Position numbers and translations under genes: made by a program. The notes under the pieces are model-generated. The model did no database searches, was not told the DNA's origin, and saw only the letters and a list, made by a program, of their open reading frames with translations. Below are positions 44,154 to 53,731 of a stretch of 64,000 bases of DNA, one piece after another (position 1 is the stretch's first letter; the number at the start of each line of letters is the position of its first letter). This stretch comes from Paenibacillus hexagrammi (GTDB lineage Bacteria > Bacillota > Bacilli > Paenibacillales > NBRC-103111), in contig NZ_CP090978.1 of the NCBI RefSeq assembly GCF_021513275.1, positions 5,623,247 to 5,687,246 of the forward strand, given 5' to 3'.

Positions 44154-46301
44154 CTACGCCATTTCATTCAGTAAAAACGGAGTTACATGGACCGCACACA
44201 CCTTGAAGCCGGGCATTCGGCACGTCGGATCAAGGGCGTCCAGGGTAATTTTATTCACGTTCTGCGTATCTCCCCAGTGCATGGGCACGAATACGGTATC
44301 CTCACGAATGTCGCTGCTAAAGCGGCAGCGCACATAAATTTCGCCTCTTCTGGAGGCCACTGCGACAAGAGTACCTTCCTCCAAACGATATTTCCGAGCC
44401 GTGCTTGGATGGATTTCCACAAACGACTCCACATCTCTTGCAGCAAGCGCAGGACTTCGTCTGGTCTGTACTCCCGTCAGGTACTGGGTTAGCACTCTTC
44501 CCGTCGTCAGAAATAACGGGTAGTCGGGACTAATCAGCTCCTTCGGCAGATGATTCTCAACCGGAGTCAGATAAGCTTTCCTGCTTGCGAGAGGGAAGGA
44601 CTCCTCAAATAACCGTTCGGCCCCCGGATGGCCCGGTTCAGGACATGGCCAGTATACGCCTTCTTCCTGTCTCAGCCGATCATAGGTAATGCCGTAATAG
44701 TCCGCCGTGCCCCCACGACTGGCTAAGCGAAGCTCCTCGAAGATTTCCTCCGCATCAGCAAAGGGAAAGAATGCGGCTCGATCCAGTCTGGATGCCAGAT
44801 CACAGAGAATTTGCCAATCATGCTTTGCCTCCCCACTTGCAGGACGGCTCGCTTCTCGAAGCAGCACCCGCCCCTCCAGATTCGTCATGGTTCCGGTGTT
44901 CTCCAAGTATGCCGTTGCCGGTAGGATTAGATCAGCGAGCTGCGCCGTCTCTGACATAAGGAAGTCCGCGATAACCAGAAAATCCAGCTTCTTGAGCCCT
45001 TCCTCCACAAAATTAGCATTCGGATTCGAAACAATAGGATTCGATCCCATGACGAAGAGTGCGCGAATTTCCTGCTCGTGTACCTTCTGCATCATTTCAT
45101 AGGCAGAGACACCTTTGCCCGGAAGCTCAGCAGGGTCGATCCCCCATACACCGGCTACATAAGCGCGGTCCTCCGGATTTTCAATCAGCCGGTAGCCGGG
45201 AAGCTGGTCGGCCTTCTGCCCGTGCTCTCTCCCTCCTTGGCCGTTGCCCTGTCCGGTTACTGCGCCGTAGCCGCAACCAGGCCTGCCGATTTTACCGGTT
45301 AGCAGGATGAGGTTCAGAAAATTGCGTACGGCCATATGTCCGTCGGTCTGCTGCTCGACGCCTCTAGCCGTGAAGATCATGCCGGTTGACGCCTTCCCGT
45401 ACGCAAACGCCGCTTTGCGGATCAAACCTTCGGGCACGCCGGACAACTCGGCTATTTCGGCCAGCTCCAAGCTATCCAAATGCTCCTTCAGCTCTGCAAA
45501 GCCTTCCGTGCGATTTTGAATAAACGCTTCGTCTGTCAGCCCCTCCTCCAGCAGCACCTTCAGCATGCCATTCGCCAAGGTGGCATCCATACCCGGACGC
45601 ACCCGAAGATGCAGGTCTGCCATGCGGGTCGTGCCCGTTTCGCGGGGATCGATCGCGATAAGGAACGCTCCCTTTTCTTTGGCTCTCGTAAAATAAGGCA
45701 TCAGCGTCGGCTGGCATTCCGCAATATTCGTGCCCGCCAGGATGATGCAATCGGCCCGTTCAATGTCGGATAACGGGTTCGTCAGTCCTCGGTCCATCCC
45801 GAACACCTTGACGCCAGCAGATGCAGCCGCAGACATACAGAATCGGCCATTGTAGTCGATATACTTCGTCCGCAGGCCGACACGCGCGAATTTCCCAAGC
45901 AAATAAGCCGATTCATTCGTAAGCGAGCCCCCTCCGTAAAGCCCGATGGAATGTTGGCCATACAAACTGCGAAGCTGAGTGAATCGGCGGACGATAGCCT
46001 CATAGGCCTCCTCCCAAGAGACACGCTCGAACCGGCCGTCCTTCTTGAGCAGCGGATACTCAATCCGCTCTCCAGTCAGGACATGCTGGTAGGCATTCAT
46101 GCCCTTGATGCACAAACGCCCCTCCGAAGCCGCATTCGGCTTCGGGATGACCTGATAGGAAGGACGGCTCTCTCCAGCGCCTCTCTCTTCAATAATCTGC
46201 ATTTTGCACTGAACACTGCAAAATGGACACTGCGTATCCATGACCCGAACCCCATTTTGTTCGACTTGATGCTCCACAATGGTACTCATTTCTCCGCTCA
46301 C
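44154..46301 (-). CDS. nasC: Assimilatory nitrate reductase catalytic subunit
   Basis: A 715-residue molybdopterin enzyme that reduces nitrate to nitrite in the cytosol for nitrogen assimilation. The N-terminal 4Fe-4S site is C25-x2-C28-x3-C32 plus the Cys in GRLCIKG. The molybdopterin domains show YNGRFCMSAA, GTNIAECQP, PRETGTTRMADLHL, GSNPIVSNPN and, in the C-terminal beta barrel, LFLTTGRVLTQYLTG. The GTG start at 46301 overlaps the nasB stop (GTGA); the ATG at 46289 is an alternative. It is the last gene of nasD-nasE-nasB-nasC and would take electrons from NasB. Confidence 0.94.
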   Translation of the reverse strand: MSGEMSTIVEHQVEQNGVRVMDTQCPFCSVQCKMQIIEERGAGESRPSYQVIPKPNAASEGRLCIKGMNAYQHVLTGERIEYPLLKKDGRFERVSWEEAYEAIVRRFTQLRSLYGQHSIGLYGGGSLTNESAYLLGKFARVGLRTKYIDYNGRFCMSAAASAGVKVFGMDRGLTNPLSDIERADCIILAGTNIAECQPTLMPYFTRAKEKGAFLIAIDPRETGTTRMADLHLRVRPGMDATLANGMLKVLLEEGLTDEAFIQNRTEGFAELKEHLDSLELAEIAELSGVPEGLIRKAAFAYGKASTGMIFTARGVEQQTDGHMAVRNFLNLILLTGKIGRPGCGYGAVTGQGNGQGGREHGQKADQLPGYRLIENPEDRAYVAGVWGIDPAELPGKGVSAYEMMQKVHEQEIRALFVMGSNPIVSNPNANFVEEGLKKLDFLVIADFLMSETAQLADLILPATAYLENTGTMTNLEGRVLLREASRPASGEAKHDWQILCDLASRLDRAAFFPFADAEEIFEELRLASRGGTADYYGITYDRLRQEEGVYWPCPEPGHPGAERLFEESFPLASRKAYLTPVENHLPKELISPDYPLFLTTGRVLTQYLTGVQTRRSPALAARDVESFVEIHPSTARKYRLEEGTLVAVASRRGEIYVRCRFSSDIREDTVFVPMHWGDTQNVNKITLDALDPTCRMPGFKVCAVHVTPFLLNEMA

Positions 46302-49165
46302 CTACTCCAAGCAGCGATTCGCTGCGTATTAGCAGACTCATGTAACTGACAGGCGTCATGCGACAACCCCACTCCTCGCACTGGGGCTCCTTCTTCCGAC
46401 TTTAGCTTAACCTTCATTCTTGTCATCAGTTCAGCACGAAAATGAAGGTCAAAGAGCCCCTCCCGAATTCCGGTAATCCCCTTGCGCTCCGTCCATTGCG
46501 CGGTTGTCTCGCCGTAATCTGCCTCTTCCCGGTACCACTGCAGGTACGCTGATGCCACATCCAACGCCTCCTCATCCGAAGGCTCTGTACAAAGCAGCTC
46601 GCCTTGGCGGATCTTTATGCCTGAGCTGCCGCCCACGTAGATCTCCCAGCCGGCAGGCGCTCCGACCAGGCCAAGATCCTTGGCTAGCGAACCAGCCCGA
46701 TGCAGCGGGCTAGCCGAGACAGCAACGCTAACGGCTGCTGGCATCGGCAATTGCTCGAGCCTGCGCTCGAGGCGGGCTCCCAGCCCGACGGAGTCGCGCT
46801 GAGCGCCGTGGTCGTAGCCCAATCCGGCACAGGTGGCTACCGTGCCGACGGTTCTTCCATACGATGCTGAAAGTGGGGAAGAGAGCCAGTAGGGTAACTC
46901 CACGGACGCAGCTTCTATTGGCGTTCCTAGAGCATGAGTCGCGTTGGCTGCCACTCCGGCGTTGCTGTTAGCTGTAGAACCCACGTCAGCTACTGCCCCG
47001 GAGTTTCTGTTGGCTGTAGCACCCACGTCAGCTACTGCCCCGGAGTTTCTGTTGGCTGTAGCACCCACGTCAGCTACTAGCCTGGAGTTGCTATTGGCTG
47101 TATCACCCACGTCAGCTACTAGCCCGGAGTTGCTATTGGCTGTAGCACCCACGTCAGCTACTAGCCTGGAGTTTCTGTTGGTTGTAGAACCTGCGGCGAC
47201 TCCTGCGTCGATGTTGCCATTGACCGCTGCTGCGGCTACCGCCTCTACAGCACTGGTACTGGCTGCGTAACCCGCAGGAGCCCCTGCCCCAGTGCCGCCG
47301 GCAGCCGCCACTCCCGGCAGCCCCACCTCAGCGCTGACGGCGGCCGCCACTGCGGCGTCGATGCCGAGCAGCTCGAGATAGCCACCGCCGGTCAGCTTCG
47401 CCACCGGAATGGCGTACTTCTCGATCGCGCCGGCGATCCGCCGCAGCTGCTCGGCGCTCGTCACGCCGCCGTACATGCGGGGCCGAACGGCATACGTGCC
47501 GTTCGCGAGCAGGCTGGCCGCCGGCAGCTGCACGGCGGCTTCGCCCTGACGTCGGCCCGCTGCGCTCTGCGCCAGGCCGACGTAGTAGCGCACGGCCGGG
47601 CGGCAGATGCCGCAGCCGTCCGGCGTGCCCCAGCCCAGCGCGTCCATCGCTTCGCGCGCTGAGGCAAATGCTGCGCTGCGCACCGCTGCGCGCAGCTCCT
47701 CATGGCTGTGCGGCGTGCAGCCGCACACGGTCAATTTCGCCGGCGGCGGCGCGTCCTTGCTGCGCAAGGCGAGCTGCAGCATCGCCGTTACAAGCGGCTT
47801 GCAGCCGCCGCAGGTGCCGGACGCGCGCGTGCAGGCGCGTATGTCCTCGACCGTCGCGCAGCCGCCCTCGCGCACGGCGTCCAGAATGGCGCCTTTACTG
47901 ACGCCATTGCAGGAGCAGACGGTCGCTGTCAGCGGCAGCGACTCGGCATACGCCTCATCGGCGCCGCCACCCGCTGAGCCTGCCTTACCTTCGTCCAGCA
48001 CGGACACGTCCGCCTGCTGCTTGATATAGCCCAGCAGCTGATTACCTTCGCTGCTGTCACCAAATAGCACCGCGCCAACAATTTTGTTATCGCGAACAAA
48101 AACCTTCTTGTACGTATTGCGAATGCCGTCATATATCTGCAAAGACGTGGAGACCTCCGAATCACGGATTTCCCCCGCTGAGAACACCTCAACACCTGAA
48201 ACCTTAAGCTGCGAATACAGTGTCGAACCTGCATAGCCTTCCGTCTCAAGCCCACAAATGCGTTTCGCCAGCACCTTGCCCTGTTCATAGAGGGGGGCGA
48301 CGAGACCGTACACCATTCCGCGGTGCTCGGCACATTCTCCAACGGCGTAAACATCAGGCACATTGGTCTCCATATAATCATTGACCACGATAGCCCGGTT
48401 CGTTTCAATCCAGCTATCCTGCGCAAGCTGAATATTAGGACGTACACCTACGGCCATAACGACCAGATCAGCCTCTACCTTGCTCCCATCCTTGAATTGA
48501 AGCCCTTCTACCCGCTTCTTGCCGATAATTCGCTCGGTATGTTTCTCGAGCAGAAATTTCATCCCTTGGCTTTCCAGCTCTTTACGCAGCATCCCCGCCG
48601 CCGTGAAATCCAACTGCCGTTCCATCAAATAATGGTGAATGTGCACGACATGAACATCCATGCCCAGATTCAGCAAACCGCGTGCGGCCTCCAGGCCAAG
48701 CAAACCGCCTCCAATGACGACAGCTTTCCGATATTCTTTAGAAGCCTCCACCATCTTGTTGCAATCACGGATATCCCGAAACGCAGTAACTCCCGATTTA
48801 TCCGCGCCTGGCAGCGGCAGCATAAAGGGCAGCGACCCCGTCGCAAGAATCAGCTTGTCGTATGGAACCGTACGTCCCTGCTCACTAACAACTAAGCGCC
48901 TGGCCGTATCCAAATGAATAACCGGATCTCCTGCATGTAGAGTAATACCATTGTCACGATACCACTGCCAATCATTGATCGTAATATCCGCGACGGTCGT
49001 ATCTCCTTGAAGCACCTTGGACAGCATGATCCGATTGTAGTTCGGATGCGGCTCTCCGCCGAATATCTGAATATCAAATCGATCGCGCCCATGCGCTAAG
49101 ATCTCTTCCACACAGCGCACGCCGGCCATACCGTTTCCAATGACAACCAGCCTTTGTTTCCCCAT
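46298..49165 (-). CDS. nasB: NasB, electron-transfer subunit; NasD paralogue with decayed siroheme domain and repeat insert
   Basis: 955 residues. An N-terminal FAD/NAD(P)H oxidoreductase (VVIGNGMAG; VVIGGGLLGLEAARGLLNLG) is followed by two BFD-type [2Fe-2S] sites (VCSCNGVSKGAIL...TCGGCKPLV and VCGCTP...GCGICRPAV), as in NasD. The siroheme domain is degenerate: only Cys779 remains (TCAGLGYDHGAQRD against TCVGSTFCRFGTQD in NasD), and SGCPRNC has become SASPLHR. About 150 extra residues, including the 14-residue repeats near 656-737, break this domain. It can still pass electrons from NADH to NasC but cannot reduce nitrite. B. subtilis NasB is likewise a NasD-like electron-transfer subunit. Start ATG with GGAGG. 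Confidence 0.88.
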   Translation of the reverse strand: MGKQRLVVIGNGMAGVRCVEEILAHGRDRFDIQIFGGEPHPNYNRIMLSKVLQGDTTVADITINDWQWYRDNGITLHAGDPVIHLDTARRLVVSEQGRTVPYDKLILATGSLPFMLPLPGADKSGVTAFRDIRDCNKMVEASKEYRKAVVIGGGLLGLEAARGLLNLGMDVHVVHIHHYLMERQLDFTAAGMLRKELESQGMKFLLEKHTERIIGKKRVEGLQFKDGSKVEADLVVMAVGVRPNIQLAQDSWIETNRAIVVNDYMETNVPDVYAVGECAEHRGMVYGLVAPLYEQGKVLAKRICGLETEGYAGSTLYSQLKVSGVEVFSAGEIRDSEVSTSLQIYDGIRNTYKKVFVRDNKIVGAVLFGDSSEGNQLLGYIKQQADVSVLDEGKAGSAGGGADEAYAESLPLTATVCSCNGVSKGAILDAVREGGCATVEDIRACTRASGTCGGCKPLVTAMLQLALRSKDAPPPAKLTVCGCTPHSHEELRAAVRSAAFASAREAMDALGWGTPDGCGICRPAVRYYVGLAQSAAGRRQGEAAVQLPAASLLANGTYAVRPRMYGGVTSAEQLRRIAGAIEKYAIPVAKLTGGGYLELLGIDAAVAAAVSAEVGLPGVAAAGGTGAGAPAGYAASTSAVEAVAAAAVNGNIDAGVAAGSTTNRNSRLVADVGATANSNSGLVADVGDTANSNSRLVADVGATANRNSGAVADVGATANRNSGAVADVGSTANSNAGVAANATHALGTPIEAASVELPYWLSSPLSASYGRTVGTVATCAGLGYDHGAQRDSVGLGARLERRLEQLPMPAAVSVAVSASPLHRAGSLAKDLGLVGAPAGWEIYVGGSSGIKIRQGELLCTEPSDEEALDVASAYLQWYREEADYGETTAQWTERKGITGIREGLFDLHFRAELMTRMKVKLKSEEGAPVRGVGLSHDACQLHESANTQRIAAWSR
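46955..47197 (-). repeat. 42-bp in-frame tandem repeat array inside nasB
   Basis: The core CCCACGTCAGCTACT recurs at 46980, 47022, 47064, 47106 and 47148, exactly 42 bp apart, with a degenerate sixth unit at 47190. On the coding strand each unit encodes VADVGATANSNSGL or close variants. Units differ by only a few bases, so expansion is recent. Confidence 0.92.
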
Positions 49166-49250
49166 AGGTCAACCTCCACATTCCCTGAAAAAGTCATGCC
49201 TGACGCGGCGCCCCCCTTACTCCACCGCAGCCCTGCATTCCCGCCTTGTC

Positions 49251-49586
49251 TTATGAGGCAAGGATCTTTTCCTCTTCAATATGCACGTACAGCTCCCCGC
49301 TTGCTTCGTCCTTCTCTACCCGAAAGGATGCAACGCAGCCTTCATCCGGCGCTTGCACGACACCGTTATGCAAATCAATCTTCCAATCATGAAGCGGACA
49401 AAACACATGATGATCGCACACAATGCCTTCCGACAGCTTTCCCGCCTTGTGCGGACAGCGATTTTCAATGGCCTTAATGCTTCCATCCGACAGTTTAAAC
49501 ATCGCGATTTCCAAGGCTCCGACCCGAACTACTCTCGATCTTTTTTCCCCGATTTCCGTTACATGGCCCACGTGGATCCGTTTCAT
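49251..49586 (-). CDS. nasE: Nitrite reductase small subunit (Rieske-type)
   Basis: 111 residues from the ATG at 49586, chosen because GGGAGG lies nine bases upstream; the ATG at 49595 abuts that site. A complete Rieske [2Fe-2S] motif is present: NRCPHKAGKLSEG and VFCPLHDWKIDL (C-x-H and C-x-x-H). In assimilatory nitrite reductases the small subunit accompanies the large NasD subunit. It lies 19 bases after the nasD stop and 85 bases before nasB. Confidence 0.92.
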   Translation of the reverse strand: MKRIHVGHVTEIGEKRSRVVRVGALEIAMFKLSDGSIKAIENRCPHKAGKLSEGIVCDHHVFCPLHDWKIDLHNGVVQAPDEGCVASFRVEKDEASGELYVHIEEEKILAS

Positions 49587-49605
49587 AGCTTTCATCCTCC
49601 CCCAA

Positions 49606-52041
49606 TTAGATGATCGATTCCGCCGACTGCTCCTCCATCGGAACAAAGGTTTGCCGAAGCTCCTGCTGCTCGATAATTTCTTTCCAAGGATCTTTCATTA
49701 AATCCAGCGTCTTGTCAATTCTACCGTTCAGCGCATCGCGATCTTCCTTGGCAGCCAAAGCGGCCTTAACCTGCTCCAGTCCGATCCGTTCTATCCATTC
49801 AGCCGTACGTTCGTTGTATTTGCCCGTCTCTCGGTAATATTGAAGAAAAGCGCCGGACCATTCAAGGACTTCCTCTTCCGTTTTCACCTTGCACAGCAAG
49901 TCTGTTCCGCGAAGCTTCGTACCGCCGTTGCCTCCAATGTGGAGCTCCCAGCCGCCATCAATGGCTACAACGCCAAAATCTTTAATCGTCGCCTCCGCAC
50001 AGTTCCGCGGGCAGCCGGATACAGCCATCTTCACCTTCGCCGGCGTGTTCAGCCGCTCGAATTTCTTCTCAAGCTGGATCCCCATTCCCATCGCATCCTG
50101 CGTACCGAAGCGGCAGAAGGTCGAGCCCACACAAGTCTTCACTGTTCTTAACGATTTGCCGTAGGCATAACCGGAAGGCATATCCAAATCCGCCCACATG
50201 CCGGGCAAATCCTCTTTTTTGATACCAAGAAGGTCAATCCGTTGTCCTCCAGTCATTTTGACCAGCGGCACTTCATATTTCTCAGCGATCTCTGCGATTC
50301 GCTTCAAATCCTTCGGCGTTGTAACGCCCCCGTACATTCTCGGAACCACAGAATAAGTGCCGTCCTTTTGAATATTCGCATGATTGCGTTCATTCACGAA
50401 CCTGGATTCCCGCTCATCTGCATGCTCTTCCGGCCAAACCATACCGAGGTAGTAATTGAGCGCAGGGCGGCACTTGGAGCAGCCCTCCGGGTTCGACCAT
50501 TCCAGCACGTTCATCACTTCTTTCGAAGTTGTAAGTCTCATGCTGCGAATGGATTCCACCACTTCATCACGGCCCAGCGGCGTACAGCCGCACATCCCTT
50601 CCTTGACGGTTTTCACACCTTCAGCACCAAGCACATAAGTGAGCACGTCTGCAACTAGCGGTTTACAACCGCCGCATGATGCAGAAGCCTTCGTGCAGGC
50701 TTTGATCTCACCGACACTGGAGCACCCCTTCTCTTGAATCGCTTGAACGATGGCTCCCTTTGACACGCCGTTACACCCGCACACAACCTCGTCATCGCTC
50801 ATGGCTGCGATCAGCTCAGCTCCGCTTTTCGCCGGTGTACCGCTTTCTCCGAGGAGCACTGTTTTCTCTTTGCCCGTAACATCTTCGCCATTACGGATCA
50901 TAGCGAACAATCTGGACCCATCGCTGATATCCCCGAACAGCACGGCACCGATGATTTTGCCGTCCCGAATAACAACCTTCTTATAGATCCCTTCAAAGTC
51001 GTCCTGAACACGAACTGCACGCGTTTCCGGTTTATCCGCATATTCGCCTGCCGAGAAGACATCCACACCCGACACCTTCAGCTTGGTAGAAACGACAGAA
51101 CCTTGGTAACCCGCTGTCTCCACACCCGCCAATCGCTTCGCGAGAACGGCGCCTTGTTCATACAAAGGAGCGACGAGTCCGTAAGCTACCCCTCTATGCT
51201 CGGCGCATTCACCGATGGAATAGATGCCGGGAACACTGGTTTCCAGATAATCATTCACAACGATTCCCCGATTGATCGCTATGCCGCTGGATTTGGCTAA
51301 CGCTACGTTCGGCCGTATGCCCACCGCCATGACAACGAGGTCCGCTTCTACTTCCGAGCCGTCAGTAAACCTGAGGCCGCTCACACGTTTTTTCCCCAGA
51401 ATCGTCTCGGTGTTCTTCTTCAGCAGGAATTTCATCCCTTGCTTTTCAAGCTCAAGCTGCAGCATGTGCGATGCCGTACGATCCAGCTGCAGGTTCATGA
51501 GATATTCGTTGATATGAACAACCGATACGTCCATATGCAAATTCAGCAGGCCGCGCGCCGCTTCCAGACCCAACAGACCGCCGCCGATTACGACAGCCTT
51601 CTTATACGTCTTTGCCGCTTCCATCATGGCTTTGCAATCTTTGATATCCCGGAACGCGATAACGCCCTCTTTATCCGCACCAGGCAGCGGCAGCATAAAA
51701 GGCAGCGAGCCGGTTGCCAGGATCAGTTCGTCATATTCAGCCGTGATTCCCATGTCTGTACGGACTGTCTTCCGCTCTTTATCGATGTGAGTAACCGTGT
51801 GGCCGGTGTGCAGGGTAATGTTATGTTCCTCATACCAGGACCAGTCGTTCATCACGATATCGTTCATGCCGGCATCACCGGCGAGCACGGACGAGAGCAG
51901 GATACGATTGTAGTTCGGATGCGGTTCACTTCCAAAGATTGTGATCTCGTATCGGTTCGGCGCAAGCTTCAGCAATTGCTCGATACAGCTGACTCCAGCC
52001 ATTCCATTTCCCACCAGGACGATTTTCTTCTTCATCATCAC
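49606..52041 (-). CDS. nasD: Assimilatory nitrite reductase [NAD(P)H] large subunit
   Basis: 811 residues. Reduces nitrite to ammonium with NADH. Order: FAD/NAD(P)H oxidoreductase (VLVGNGMAGVSCIEQL; AVVIGGGLLGLEAARG), a BFD [2Fe-2S] domain (VCGCNGVSKG...CGGCKP), a second Cys set (MCGCTPLGRDE...GCSKCRPAL), then the siroheme/4Fe-4S domain with all four ligands: Cys637 and Cys643 (TCVGSTFCRFGTQD), Cys677 and Cys681 (SGCPRNC). It leads the nas operon; a perfect TnrA/GlnR box lies 62-78 bases upstream. The N-terminal 600 residues are strongly similar to NasB at 46298-49165. Confidence 0.96.
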   Translation of the reverse strand: MMMKKKIVLVGNGMAGVSCIEQLLKLAPNRYEITIFGSEPHPNYNRILLSSVLAGDAGMNDIVMNDWSWYEEHNITLHTGHTVTHIDKERKTVRTDMGITAEYDELILATGSLPFMLPLPGADKEGVIAFRDIKDCKAMMEAAKTYKKAVVIGGGLLGLEAARGLLNLHMDVSVVHINEYLMNLQLDRTASHMLQLELEKQGMKFLLKKNTETILGKKRVSGLRFTDGSEVEADLVVMAVGIRPNVALAKSSGIAINRGIVVNDYLETSVPGIYSIGECAEHRGVAYGLVAPLYEQGAVLAKRLAGVETAGYQGSVVSTKLKVSGVDVFSAGEYADKPETRAVRVQDDFEGIYKKVVIRDGKIIGAVLFGDISDGSRLFAMIRNGEDVTGKEKTVLLGESGTPAKSGAELIAAMSDDEVVCGCNGVSKGAIVQAIQEKGCSSVGEIKACTKASASCGGCKPLVADVLTYVLGAEGVKTVKEGMCGCTPLGRDEVVESIRSMRLTTSKEVMNVLEWSNPEGCSKCRPALNYYLGMVWPEEHADERESRFVNERNHANIQKDGTYSVVPRMYGGVTTPKDLKRIAEIAEKYEVPLVKMTGGQRIDLLGIKKEDLPGMWADLDMPSGYAYGKSLRTVKTCVGSTFCRFGTQDAMGMGIQLEKKFERLNTPAKVKMAVSGCPRNCAEATIKDFGVVAIDGGWELHIGGNGGTKLRGTDLLCKVKTEEEVLEWSGAFLQYYRETGKYNERTAEWIERIGLEQVKAALAAKEDRDALNGRIDKTLDLMKDPWKEIIEQQELRQTFVPMEEQSAESII

Positions 52042-52102
52042 TCACGCTCCCGCCTCGTTATATGGCACATTTCATTACATAATAGTTAAAAATTTATGTT
52101 TG

Positions 52103-52119
52103 TGTAACTATACCTAACA
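52103..52119. promoter_or_regulatory. TnrA/GlnR box of the nas operon
   Basis: TGTAACTATACCTAACA fits TGTNA-N7-TNACA at every fixed position. It is 62-78 bases upstream of nasD with a possible -10 (TATTAT, 52079-52084 on the minus strand) between, so activation by TnrA under nitrogen limitation is expected. Confidence 0.85.
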
Positions 52120-52329
52120 CCAATAATGTAATTATAATGTAACTCAGTAGTTGGTATTTTTCAACAACAATTTATAAAGTTTCTTGGTTTTCACACCAAA
52201 ATAACGAAAAATACACGAATATTTATACTAAATAATCAGTTTTCGTTCGCTTTTAGGTCATTTACACAAAAGAAAAAAGGCTGAATCCCGAATATTTTCA
52301 TTCTATTTCCGTTACCCCTAAGTCATTCA

Positions 52330-52346
52330 TGTCATGTTATATGACA
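52330..52346. promoter_or_regulatory. Second TnrA/GlnR box, fully palindromic
   Basis: TGTCATGTTATATGACA fits TGTNA-N7-TNACA perfectly and extends to ATGTCAT/ATGACAT arms. It is about 90 bases before the LysM-GH18 start and about 290 bases before nasD. The remaining sequence of 52042-52433 is AT-rich and has no gene. Confidence 0.75.
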
Positions 52347-52433
52347 TTTTATTTTTACAATTAGACATACACCCATTCCCTTCACTCGGAATATCGTAGT
52401 AGAAAGAATTCAGAAAAGTCAGGAGGGATTTTT

Positions 52434-53720
52434 GTGCAAATTCATGTCGTACAGCGAGGCCAAACCTTATACCGACTTGCACAAGCCTACGGAGTTACCG
52501 CGGCAGAAATCGCCGAAGCCAATCAGCTGTCACCCCAGAACTCGCTCGTCATCGGACAGGCACTCGTCATCCCCATTGTTGGTTCCTATTACTGGGTGCA
52601 GCCCGGAGACAGCCCTTATTTAGTCGCGCGTAAGCTTGGCGTAGATTTGCAAACTTTACTAAGCGTCAATCAATTGACGCCTAATCAGCCTCTTCGAGTC
52701 GGAACACGGTTGTATATTCCACCCGCTCCCAAGCGCGAAGCTGAAGTCAATGCCTACTTGGAGCCTCGAGGGAAAGAAGTGGCACCAGCCCTGCTCAAAT
52801 CCGCGCGGGAGGCCGCTCCCCACCTTACGTACATGGCTCCCTTCAGCTTCCTCATCCAGCGCGACGGGTCACTGCAGGCCCCGCCTCTCGACGATTTAAG
52901 TGACATTGCCGCTCAAGATGCCGTTACTTTGATGATGGTGGTCACGAATTTGGAGAATAACCAATTCAGTGCGGAGCTCGGACATATATTTCTGACAAAT
53001 CCAACCATACAGAATCAACTGTTGGATAACATCCTATCCACAGCGCAGCAGTACGGTTTTCGAGACATTCACTTCGATATCGAGCATTTGTACCCCGCAG
53101 ACCGGGTTGCCTACAATCGTTTTCTAAGGAAAGCTGCGGCTCGGATTCATGAGAAAGGCTATTTAATGTCGACCGCTCTAGCCCCCAAAACAAGCGCTAC
53201 CCAAGCGGGAGAATGGTATTCTGCGCATGACTATAAAGCCCACGGTGAAATCGCGGACTTCGTTGTGATCATGACATACGAATGGGGCTACAGCGGCGGA
53301 CCGCCCATGCCCGTCTCCCCGATCGGACCGGTGCGGCAAGTACTGGAATATGCACTTAGCGAAATGCCAGCATCCAAAATCATGATGGGGCAAAATCTGT
53401 ACGGCTACGATTGGACGCTGCCTTATGTAAAAGGAGGACCTTTTGCCAAAGCCATCAGTCCGCAAGCCGCGATCAGTCTGGCCCGCAAGCAAAATGCGCA
53501 AATCCTGTACGATTACACGGCGCAGGCTCCGTACTTCCACTACTGGGATGACGCAGGCAAAGAGCATGTGGTCTGGTTTGAGGATGCGCGATCCATTCAA
53601 GCCAAGTTTAATTTGCTGAAGGAATTGGACATTCGAGGAATCAGTTACTGGAAGCTGGGTCTCAGCTTTCCGCAGAACTGGCTGTTAATCGAGGATAACT
53701 TTAATGTAGTAAAGCGATAA
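52434..53720 (+). CDS. LysM-GH18 protein, YaaH/SleL-like spore cortex hydrolase
   Basis: 428 residues starting at GTG 52434 (AGGAGG seven bases upstream). Two N-terminal LysM modules (HVVQRGQTLYRLAQAYGVTAAEIAEANQL and YYWVQPGDSPYLVARKLGVDLQTLLSVNQL) bind peptidoglycan. The GH18 barrel (about 105-428) keeps the acidic motif DIHFDIEHL, with Glu in the catalytic place, and IMTYEWGYSGGPPMPVSPI. No signal peptide, as for SleL/YaaH spore-coat enzymes that cut cortex N-acetylglucosamine bonds during germination. The GlnR-type box upstream is unexpected. Confidence 0.9.
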   Translation: MQIHVVQRGQTLYRLAQAYGVTAAEIAEANQLSPQNSLVIGQALVIPIVGSYYWVQPGDSPYLVARKLGVDLQTLLSVNQLTPNQPLRVGTRLYIPPAPKREAEVNAYLEPRGKEVAPALLKSAREAAPHLTYMAPFSFLIQRDGSLQAPPLDDLSDIAAQDAVTLMMVVTNLENNQFSAELGHIFLTNPTIQNQLLDNILSTAQQYGFRDIHFDIEHLYPADRVAYNRFLRKAAARIHEKGYLMSTALAPKTSATQAGEWYSAHDYKAHGEIADFVVIMTYEWGYSGGPPMPVSPIGPVRQVLEYALSEMPASKIMMGQNLYGYDWTLPYVKGGPFAKAISPQAAISLARKQNAQILYDYTAQAPYFHYWDDAGKEHVVWFEDARSIQAKFNLLKELDIRGISYWKLGLSFPQNWLLIEDNFNVVKR

Positions 53721-53731
53721 TGACGCAGAAA

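Noticed and set aside
46955..47197. The 42-bp array considered as a CRISPR or as a replication iteron cluster
   Set aside because: Units are directly adjacent with no unique spacers, and the array is in frame inside a coding gene.
46944..47270. Plus-strand frame of repeated LLLAVAPTSAT units opposite nasB
   Set aside because: It is the reverse reading of the 42-bp array; 42 is divisible by three, so all frames stay open. nasB has the conserved domains.
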